Shown: positions 56,546-64,000 of the stretch, one piece after another
Position numbering within the stretch: the first letter of the stretch is position 1
Layout: every line of letters starts with the position of its first letter
Origin: Candidatus Avimonas caecicola
GTDB lineage: Bacteria; Bacillota; Clostridia; Oscillospirales; Acutalibacteraceae
Assembly: GCA_904419875.1 (NCBI GenBank)
Contig: CAJFTG010000004.1
Coordinates: forward strand, 1-64,000
Direction: 5' to 3'
Length of the DNA stretch: 64,000 nucleotides
Position numbers and translations under genes: made by a program
Notes under the pieces: model-generated
What the model was told of the DNA's origin: nothing
Database searches by the model: none
Seen by the model: the letters and a program-made list of their open reading frames with translations, nothing else

Positions 56546-57379
56546 TTACCTGTTTTTCTTCTTTTTGGCCAGCATAACCGCCATCACGACAACCGCCGTC
56601 AGCAGCCCTGCAACCACCACGCCGGCCGCGATGAAGCCCGCCGCGACAAAGCCGGCGGTTTCGTTCGGGCTTTCCGCGCCCGAAGGCGGCGTGCTGCTGT
56701 TCCCGTCCGCCGGAGAGGTCGCCTCCTCTTGGTCCGCAGAGGCATCCGGCGCGTCCGTAGCATTCGATTCGGTCGGAGGGGCCGTAGTGGTCGGCTCTTT
56801 GGTGGGATAGGTTTCCGCGCCGGCTTCCACACCGGAAACAAAGGCGAATTCCCGTATAATTGCTTCTTCTCCGCCTACGTAAAACGCCACATGCTGAAAC
56901 TTGTCAAAGCCTTCGAAAAAGAAATCGCCCGGGTCAAGCACCCCTTTATATGTACCGCCCGGAAGCGTTTCGTTGTTTTCGCCGCTGGCCTCGATTCCCA
57001 GGGCCTCCGCCAAATGCTGCGTAAAGAGGAATTCGCGGTTGCCGTTCGGATATTCGCTTTCCTCGAGGCCACGCACGAAGCCGATGTTGATGGTGACGTT
57101 CGCCTCCTCGCCGCCCACAATCGTGAAGTCGTAGGCGATCATCTGGCCCTTGTGATAGGTCATGTCAAAATAGCTCACCGCATTTCCGCCGTCCATGGTC
57201 GGCGACGTTTTCAGCTTCCATCCGCCTTCGATCTGAACCGGAATCATCGTGCTCTCGCTCGACCATTCTTCCTGCGGGAGCATATCCCTCACGACCGTTT
57301 TTGCCGACGCGGGCAGCGCGCACATTGCCCCGGCCAATACGATGCAACATGCGGCGCTGACCAATTTTCTGCTTTTCAT
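56546..57379 (-). CDS. Cell-surface protein: signal peptide, single beta-rich domain, Thr/Pro/Asp linker, C-terminal TM
   Basis: 277 aa; YPTKEPTTTAPPTESNATDAPDAS linker; GFVAAGFIAAGVVVAGLLTAVVVMAVMLAKKKKNR. Confidence 0.75.
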   Translation of the reverse strand: MKSRKLVSAACCIVLAGAMCALPASAKTVVRDMLPQEEWSSESTMIPVQIEGGWKLKTSPTMDGGNAVSYFDMTYHKGQMIAYDFTIVGGEEANVTINIGFVRGLEESEYPNGNREFLFTQHLAEALGIEASGENNETLPGGTYKGVLDPGDFFFEGFDKFQHVAFYVGGEEAIIREFAFVSGVEAGAETYPTKEPTTTAPPTESNATDAPDASADQEEATSPADGNSSTPPSGAESPNETAGFVAAGFIAAGVVVAGLLTAVVVMAVMLAKKKKNR

Positions 57380-57457
57380 ATGTCTCTCCCTTTCTCTCGG
57401 CCGGGCACGGCCTATCCGGCCGGCCGGCTGTCACTGTAGCGGAATGCGACGACGGCT

Positions 57458-58381
57458 TTACCCGACAATGCCGGTTTGCTCAATGGATTGGACAAAAAAA
57501 CGCTGGCACAGCACATACACAAGCAGCAGCGGCAGGATCACCAGCAGGGTGGAGGCGGCGAAGATGATGGACTGATACGCCTCAAAATCCGCCGGGGAAA
57601 CAAAGCTGTATCCTCCTCCTCCCACCTTGGTCTGCACATCGTAGCCGAGCGACTGCAAGGTGCGTGCAAGGGTGGGGTAGCTGCCGGCAAACAGCGGCGT
57701 ATACGAATTTTCCGCCCACTGCCACACAAAAGAAAACAGAAAGATCGTCACCATGGTGGGCAGGCCGCTGCGCAGCATGATCCTGGTAAACACCTGAAGC
57801 GGTCCGGCGCCGTCGATGGCGGCCGCTTCGTCGATCTCCCGCGGGATGCCGCGGTAATATTGACGGGCGAGAAAAATATACAGGCCGCACCGGGGGGCGG
57901 TGGCCGTCATCCCCAGCAGTACAAACGGCGTCAGTCCGTTAATCAGGCCAAAACTTTTGAAGTTCAGATATTGCGGCGTGAGCAGGATCTGCGTGGGTAC
58001 GACCATGAAGATCACCACAAGCACAAACAGCACCTTGTTCCCCCGGAAACGAAACCGCGCAAAGCCATACCCCACCACCGCGCAGGACAGCGCCTGCAGC
58101 AGGCCCGTCATCGTGCATAGCAGCGTGGTGGTGCCGATGGAACGGAAATAGTCCAGGTATTTCACCGCATCGGCATAGTTGGCCAGGGTGAAGTGCTTGG
58201 GAATGGTTTTTACGGTGCGGTCATACAGGTCGGTGGGCGTCATGAAGGACATGGAGATTTTATTGAGCAGCGGGCTGATGATGATATAGCAGATGCTCAG
58301 GATAAAAACAAACCGGAAAATCTTCAGCAGCGCCTGCACCAGACGGCGCCGGGTAAGGAGCCGACGCATACGCTCATTCAC
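57458..58381 (-). CDS. ABC transporter permease (G', cassette 3)
   Basis: 307 aa; DEAAAIDGAGPLQVFTRIMLRSGLP. Confidence 0.92.
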   Translation of the reverse strand: MNERMRRLLTRRRLVQALLKIFRFVFILSICYIIISPLLNKISMSFMTPTDLYDRTVKTIPKHFTLANYADAVKYLDYFRSIGTTTLLCTMTGLLQALSCAVVGYGFARFRFRGNKVLFVLVVIFMVVPTQILLTPQYLNFKSFGLINGLTPFVLLGMTATAPRCGLYIFLARQYYRGIPREIDEAAAIDGAGPLQVFTRIMLRSGLPTMVTIFLFSFVWQWAENSYTPLFAGSYPTLARTLQSLGYDVQTKVGGGGYSFVSPADFEAYQSIIFAASTLLVILPLLLVYVLCQRFFVQSIEQTGIVG

Positions 58382-59288
58382 GATAATACACCTTCCTCGA
58401 AAACAGGGCGAAGGTCACGCCCAGCACCGCAAAGATCATGATGAAATACACCCAGGCGGTTGCGGATGCGACGCCAAAGTTTTTCAGCCCGGTCAGGTCA
58501 TTCCATATGGACTGGATCAGCGGATTGTTGATATTGGTGAACGAGTCAATCACGGTGTACACCACATTGAGCAGAATATAAGGGCCGCTCATGGGGAACG
58601 TGATTTTCCAGAAATTAACCCACGCTGTCGCCCCCTCTATGTTGGAGGACTCGTAAATCGACGGTGAAATGGTGTTCAGGCCGCCCAGAAAGATAAGGAT
58701 TTGTATGCCGGACTTGGATACGATCCCGCTGATGTTGGAGGTTGCGGCCGCGACAAATTGGGTGATCTCATCCGGCAGACTGCCGGCAAACAGCGCATTG
58801 ACAAAAGCCAGCGCCGAGTCGGTCGCCTCCATCGCTCCGGCGCCTGCCGCCGGATCCCGGCTCAGCACCATGTTCATAATCGAATTCGAATCCATCACGG
58901 CAAACACACCCGAAGATACGATCACCGGCAGGAAAAAAACCGCGCGGGCCAGCGTCCGCCCATGAAACGACCGGTGGAGGATGAGCGCCGAGAAAAAGCT
59001 GAACGGCACGACGATCAGGGTATCCCGTATCGTCATTTGAAAGGATTCGAGCATCTTTTGACGGAATGCCGTGTTTACCAGGAGAATATACCGGTAATTC
59101 TCGGCTCCTCTGGGCACCAGCGTATAGCCGCTTTCCACGATCTGAATATTGTGGAAACTGAAAACAATCGACTGGATGATGGGGATGCCGACAAACAGCA
59201 GAAAGCCCACAAGAAACGGCGCAATGAATGCATAGCCAATCCGGTCCCGCCGAACCATCAGGTCGTGTTTCTTCCCTTTGCCGCTCAT
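58374..59288 (-). CDS. ABC transporter permease (F', cassette 3)
   Basis: Starts MSGKGKKHDL; ARAVFFLPVIVSSGV, KSGIQIL, IEGATAWVNFWKITFPM; ATGA overlap with upstream gene. Confidence 0.92.
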   Translation of the reverse strand: MSGKGKKHDLMVRRDRIGYAFIAPFLVGFLLFVGIPIIQSIVFSFHNIQIVESGYTLVPRGAENYRYILLVNTAFRQKMLESFQMTIRDTLIVVPFSFFSALILHRSFHGRTLARAVFFLPVIVSSGVFAVMDSNSIMNMVLSRDPAAGAGAMEATDSALAFVNALFAGSLPDEITQFVAAATSNISGIVSKSGIQILIFLGGLNTISPSIYESSNIEGATAWVNFWKITFPMSGPYILLNVVYTVIDSFTNINNPLIQSIWNDLTGLKNFGVASATAWVYFIMIFAVLGVTFALFSRKVYYRE

Positions 59289-61891
59289 TCGTCCACCCCC
59301 TGTATCTGCACATAGCTTCGCGCATCCACCCAAACGCCCTCCGGCAGGCGGACCGCCGTCCCGGTATAATTCACCACAATGGTCACGCCGTTGTCATAGG
59401 CGACCCTGACGACCCCGCCGTCGGATGCATACGCGGTCATCCGGCTGCCGTATACCGGTGCGAGCGCCTGGGCGACCTCGCGAGAAATCCGGCAGACCCT
59501 TTCCATCTGGCTTGCGGCGCTGACCGAACCGTAGGTGTCGTATGCGGTATCCTTGAGCAGCGCATCATCCGCCGCCATCAGCGTCGCATACGGCGCCGAA
59601 CCGGTCTCTATGCATTTAAGCAGATAAAGCTCCAGGTCGGTAGCCCGGTTGAGCGGGGAGGCGGCGTATCGCACGCTGCCCGATAAAACCGCCTGGACGA
59701 AGGGAACCGTTTCGGTGACCAGCGGATGACCGTTCGCCTGCATCGGCACGCCGTAAGCATAGTCTATATATGGCAGCACATAGGCATTGGCGCCGCCGGC
59801 CATCAGGTCCAGCTCCGCCTCCCGCAGCGTTTTCAGCATATCCTGCACCGCCGTCAGGGCGGCATTCCGGGATATGTACCGTTCTTCGGTAAAATCTCCC
59901 GACAGCTCCCGCCCTATATACGGCAGGGCCGCCCCGTTCAGCCCATACCCTCCGGCCCGGCCGGCGACGCTGTCCGCCATCCCGGCCATCGCCGTGGGAC
60001 TGACCACAAATCCAAACAGCCGGTCGGCATCCGCGTTGAAATTCGCGGGACTATAGGTGGGTTTGTATGCCTTTTCACTCACCACCGTCCGGGCGGCGTC
60101 ACGCGAAGCGCTGAACCCGTCAAACGCGGAATCCCGATACACATATTGGAAATCCGTGTCCGGATAGATCTCAACGCCTTTAGAGGAGCCGTCCTCCAGC
60201 ATGGATTGAAATGCCTTGTCCCCGCCGAGCTGTTTTTCCGCCTTGAGCAAGGAGGCCGGGCCGGATTTCACGCCGCCCTTCTGCCAGCCCGAATACTGTA
60301 TCACCAGCTGGTTTTCCGGCAGAGAGGCGGCGAGACGGTCAATCAGCTCCCCCGCCTGCTCATAGGTGGTCAGTGCACGGAGCTTCTCTTTCGGAATACC
60401 TAAAAAAGGCTCAAGATCGTCCACCGCCCCGAGTATCTGGACAACGGCCGGCACGGCCGTTTCCGTGAACGCCGACAGCTTGCCGTCGGCAGCAAGCTGT
60501 CCGCGGTAGGCGGCGGCAATATCCATGAAATCCCGGCAGGCCGCCGGAAACGTAAAGGTTACCTCGATCGGGCTTAAATCCGCGTTGTCCGGATAGCTGC
60601 GCACCGTATCCGTATCGGTGGAAAGCAGTTTGGTGGTCGCGTAATCCAGCAGCTTGAAACGGAATCCAACCGTACCGACCGGTTTGTCCGCCGTGTGCGG
60701 AGTCACCAGCACGCTGGCGCTGGCCGCCCCCTCCGTCGCCTCGGCAAAAAATCCTCCGTCCGCATTGATCAGCCCATACAGCGGGAAAAACACGGGCTCT
60801 TTGACCGAGGTGCGGGAGGTGCGGTAAAGCGAATAGTCCTCCCCAAACACCCGCTCTTCATAATCAGGCACAGAAGAAGAGACAGTTCTCCCCAGATCCA
60901 TAATGGCGCCGGAACCGTCCGGGACGATCACCGTCGTTGAGGACATGCCGCCTTCGGTGTTCCAAAAGGGGAGCAGAACAAGGCTTTCCACCTTCAGCAA
61001 TCCCAAGGCGCTCATCTCATCGACGCGGGCCCGCACCCGCAGCCGGCCGTCCTCCAGCGTGTATTCCACCGGCAGGAGAAAATGGCTGTTGTCCGACCCG
61101 CCTGCCTGATAGCCGGTCCGTTCGTTATCCGCATCCCGATCCGCGGCAGTATAGCCGATCTTCTCGAAATAGGACAGGAGGCGGTTTACTTCGAGAACCG
61201 ACGGGTTATTCTTCAGGACATAGATCCGCTGGAGCTGCTCCAGCCTTGTGTAGGTTTCTTTCAGCGTATCCAGCACCTGCTGGTCTTCTATCCGGGAAAT
61301 ATCCGCCAGGGTGTAATAGCGGCTGAAATACAACACCTCGTCGGCAGACAGCTGCTTTGCAATCTCCTCATACCGCTCTTCCGTGAGGGCCTGGGGATAC
61401 AGGCCCTGCTTTGTGGTGCGGCCGAAAAGATATTCCACCCGCAGCCCGTTTTCCATAGGAACCGTCTTTGCCTGCCCGTACTGCATACAGTCGTCGAAGG
61501 AGTACATGGTCTTCTCCGACTCGTTGGCCGTGATGACGTTGGCATACAGCAGCGAGGTATAATGTCCCTGGGAAAGCAGGTCAAAATCCAGCCGGTTCTG
61601 CGGATTGGAATACCAGACCTCTCCCGACGCCGTTTTCACAGCCAGCTCGCCGGTCGTTTCGTGGTAATACAGCTCCGTGCCGTTGCTCTCGGCAATGCGG
61701 CGCATTTTGTCCAGTCCGAGCAGTTCGGCGGATTGCTCCAGGGCGTCGGCGCTGGTCGGCCACCCGGCGATTACGTCCTGGGTCAGCTCCGGGAACAGCC
61801 GCACCTCCGCCGTGCCCCCCGCCAGCAGCAGGGCCGCCAGCCCGCCGGCAACCAGCACAAACGCCAGCAGGCGGTATAACCATTTGCGCAT
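59285..61891 (-). CDS. DUF5696-like exported protein (cassette 3)
   Basis: 868 aa; VPDGSGAIM and YDNGVTIVVNY motifs. Confidence 0.75.
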   Translation of the reverse strand: MRKWLYRLLAFVLVAGGLAALLLAGGTAEVRLFPELTQDVIAGWPTSADALEQSAELLGLDKMRRIAESNGTELYYHETTGELAVKTASGEVWYSNPQNRLDFDLLSQGHYTSLLYANVITANESEKTMYSFDDCMQYGQAKTVPMENGLRVEYLFGRTTKQGLYPQALTEERYEEIAKQLSADEVLYFSRYYTLADISRIEDQQVLDTLKETYTRLEQLQRIYVLKNNPSVLEVNRLLSYFEKIGYTAADRDADNERTGYQAGGSDNSHFLLPVEYTLEDGRLRVRARVDEMSALGLLKVESLVLLPFWNTEGGMSSTTVIVPDGSGAIMDLGRTVSSSVPDYEERVFGEDYSLYRTSRTSVKEPVFFPLYGLINADGGFFAEATEGAASASVLVTPHTADKPVGTVGFRFKLLDYATTKLLSTDTDTVRSYPDNADLSPIEVTFTFPAACRDFMDIAAAYRGQLAADGKLSAFTETAVPAVVQILGAVDDLEPFLGIPKEKLRALTTYEQAGELIDRLAASLPENQLVIQYSGWQKGGVKSGPASLLKAEKQLGGDKAFQSMLEDGSSKGVEIYPDTDFQYVYRDSAFDGFSASRDAARTVVSEKAYKPTYSPANFNADADRLFGFVVSPTAMAGMADSVAGRAGGYGLNGAALPYIGRELSGDFTEERYISRNAALTAVQDMLKTLREAELDLMAGGANAYVLPYIDYAYGVPMQANGHPLVTETVPFVQAVLSGSVRYAASPLNRATDLELYLLKCIETGSAPYATLMAADDALLKDTAYDTYGSVSAASQMERVCRISREVAQALAPVYGSRMTAYASDGGVVRVAYDNGVTIVVNYTGTAVRLPEGVWVDARSYVQIQGVDE

Positions 61892-61895
61892 GCAC

Positions 61896-62534
61896 TCACC
61901 TCCTCAGCTGCAGCTCGATGTATACGCCGCGGATATACGACAGCATGTCGTCCACAACGCTCAGGAAAAGCACCGCCAAAAAGGCGATGAACACCATTGC
62001 GGCGACAGTCATAATCAGAGCGAATATGGCCTGCCGGACCGAGAACTGATGAATGGTCACCATCCCGGTAAACAGCAGCAGCAGCGACAAGACGACCCCC
62101 GCCGTCGTGACGATGCCAAGGAATGTGGCCTCCTCCGCCGTCAGCACCCGGCTGAGCAGCACGCCGATCAGGGCGGTGACGGAGTACGGCATAGTGGCGT
62201 AACAGGTAGCCATGAAAATATCCCGGAACCGCCCTTCCCCGTCCATCAGGACCGTGATCGACCAGTTGGCCACACACCACAGCAGCACCGGAATCAGCAC
62301 GTTTGCGGTGGTACGGAGAATATGGAACTCCTTGATGTTGACGACCGCGAAACTGAGGCCGGTATATACGCTCTGACACACCGCCGCCGCCAGCATCAGC
62401 AAAAGCAAAAGGAGGCAGGAAACCAGGTTTCCCTTGTTTTCAAAGCGCAGTTCATAGAAACCGCGTATGGGATGGGACAGAATGGTAAAGGAATAGCGGA
62501 GCCCGCCAAGCACGTTTTTCATTTCCGAATCCAT
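61896..62534 (-). CDS. Yip1-like integral membrane protein (cassette 3)
   Basis: Multi-TM; HPIRGFYELRFENKGN, LMDGEGRFRDIFMATCYATMPY; start MDSEMKNV assumed. Confidence 0.75.
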   Translation of the reverse strand: MDSEMKNVLGGLRYSFTILSHPIRGFYELRFENKGNLVSCLLLLLLMLAAAVCQSVYTGLSFAVVNIKEFHILRTTANVLIPVLLWCVANWSITVLMDGEGRFRDIFMATCYATMPYSVTALIGVLLSRVLTAEEATFLGIVTTAGVVLSLLLLFTGMVTIHQFSVRQAIFALIMTVAAMVFIAFLAVLFLSVVDDMLSYIRGVYIELQLRR

Positions 62535-62642
62535 TCCTTTCTGATCGGGAGAGGGTGGGCGGTATCGCCGCCGCATAGGGCGAGTGCCGGCATGGGAAGC
62601 TTTTGGGAGCGCCGCCCGCCGGGCCGGCATCTTCCCGTTCCC

Positions 62643-64000
62643 CTACAGGCTTTCCCGCCGTTCCCGCTGTTCCCGCCGTCTCCGGCGCCGTATGTACCGC
62701 CAGGTCAACGGCACAGCGGCAAGCACAGCCGTTGCCGCCAGCAGGACAACCGCCGGCACAAAATACCGCTGCATCTGCTGCGCGCGATATTGCTTGAACG
62801 CTTTTGAGTACCATGTGCTGTTCTGGCTTTCTTCAAACAGCCGCATGGCCGTTTCGTACTCGCCGCTTTGATAGGCGATTTTGCCCAGCCCCACATAAGC
62901 CAGCGCGTACTCCGCGCTCTGCTCGAGGACCGCTTCCCAGGCCGCCTCGGCTTCCTGAAGGTCCCCGGTGTATTCGGCGCTGAGCGCCTGCTGCACCGAC
63001 CGTGCGAAAGCGGTCTGCCGATATACGCACACACTGCGCGTGCCGGTATCGGCCACATAGAGATATTCCTCCTGCTGCGTCACCGCCACCGGCATACGCA
63101 GCCCTCCCGCCGTCACGTCCGGGCCGGCAAACGCATACAGCAAATAACCGTCCTGGGAATAGGTAAATATGTGGCTTCGGTTATTGTCCAAAAGGGTGAA
63201 GGTCCCGTTTTCGCCGCAGGACACGTCCGTGATCTGGGAAATGCCGGTATACCCGCTCAGGTCGCTGTCCAGCACGTCGAGGTCCCCCACCACCGGCCCA
63301 TAGCCGTTGCGGTCCATAATATCGGAGCCGAGATAGTTGAGGCGGCGCACCACCATCCCCTGGTCGCTGCTGCTTCCGGACTGGATATCGCCGCGCACGG
63401 CGTTTTCATCCATGGCGGCCAGCGTGGCGAACAGATAACCGTCTTCGTCAAGCTCGATGTTGTTGTACTCCACCGGTACAAAGTCCTTCATGCGTTCCCG
63501 CTGCGCGGCGGTGGACAGGCGGCGCCAAAGCAGCTCGATGGTGCTGTATTTCACCTTGCCGGCGGCGAGAAATCCGGTAAAGGTGCCGTCCGGTTCGAAT
63601 TCCACGATCCCCTCGTTAATGTTGATCGCCACAACGTGAATCCGGCCGGTCGGGTCCACCGCCAGCTTGGACGGACGGTACCGTTCGGTGAATTCCTCAT
63701 TAATAATGGCGCTGGCTTCCGCCGTGGGCGCCGGGATGATGAGCTTTTCCCGAAACTGCCCGTCGAGATGCAGAACCTCTTTTGTTTTACCGTCGCAGAT
63801 GTAAATATCCGAATCGGCGTCCACAAATATGCCGAGAGGCTCGCCAAACCGGACAAAGGCGCCGTCGGCAGCCGTGTAGCCTTCCGCCGTTTCCAGAAGG
63901 CTCAGCTGTTCATCCAGCACGATAATGCGGTTATCCTCCTCTTCCGGGCCGCTCACCGCCACATACACGCGGCCGTTCGCCGCCGCAAACAGGTCGTTGA
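62643..64000 (-). CDS. NHL-repeat/TPR-like exported membrane protein, truncated by window edge (cassette 3)
   Basis: Frame stays open to 64000 (NDLFAAANGRVYVAVSGPEEEDNRIIVLDE); TPR-like segment and C-terminal TM plus basic tail. Confidence 0.82.
   Translation of the reverse strand, partial: NDLFAAANGRVYVAVSGPEEEDNRIIVLDEQLSLLETAEGYTAADGAFVRFGEPLGIFVDADSDIYICDGKTKEVLHLDGQFREKLIIPAPTAEASAIINEEFTERYRPSKLAVDPTGRIHVVAININEGIVEFEPDGTFTGFLAAGKVKYSTIELLWRRLSTAAQRERMKDFVPVEYNNIELDEDGYLFATLAAMDENAVRGDIQSGSSSDQGMVVRRLNYLGSDIMDRNGYGPVVGDLDVLDSDLSGYTGISQITDVSCGENGTFTLLDNNRSHIFTYSQDGYLLYAFAGPDVTAGGLRMPVAVTQQEEYLYVADTGTRSVCVYRQTAFARSVQQALSAEYTGDLQEAEAAWEAVLEQSAEYALAYVGLGKIAYQSGEYETAMRLFEESQNSTWYSKAFKQYRAQQMQRYFVPAVVLLAATAVLAAVPLTWRYIRRRRRREQRERRESL

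Noticed and set aside
62650-62690. 9-bp repeat TTCCCGCCG as another intergenic microsatellite
   Set aside because: Lies inside the NHL gene and encodes its basic tail (RRREQRERRESL).
1-64000. Defence island, toxin-antitoxin, prophage or integrated element
   Set aside because: No transposase, integrase, nuclease, methylase or phage structural protein was recognised in any translation.

Overview
GC-rich window, probably from an anaerobic Clostridia-type Firmicute (inferred from protein style and a desulfoferrodoxin). It is almost entirely carbohydrate uptake and degradation loci. The main structure is a repeated cassette present in three divergent copies: a giant solute-binding protein (SBP) with N-terminal jelly-roll-like domains, permease pair F/G, an NHL beta-propeller/TPR-like/TM protein, a Yip1-like membrane domain, a DUF5696-like protein, and a second permease pair F'/G'. 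Copy 1 is at about 1.7-13.1 kb (+), copy 2 at about 28.3-39.2 kb (-), and copy 3 at about 57.5-64 kb (-, truncated by the window edge). The F'/G' pair changes position between copies, and NHL and Yip1 are fused in copy 1 but split in copies 2 and 3. Ten permease genes are visible but no ABC ATPase. Accessory enzymes flank the cassettes. Three families occur as an exported plus a signal-less paralogue: ADP-ribosylglycohydrolase-like, an alpha/alpha-barrel-like protein, and a TIM-barrel-like protein. Also present are an SGNH hydrolase with three repeated binding modules, a nucleoside-hydrolase-like protein, a GH20-like protein, a DUF4091-like protein, two AraC regulators, a YfhO-like protein and desulfoferrodoxin. 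No tRNA, rRNA, CRISPR array or transposase was recognised. All family calls come from reading the translations; no database search was run.
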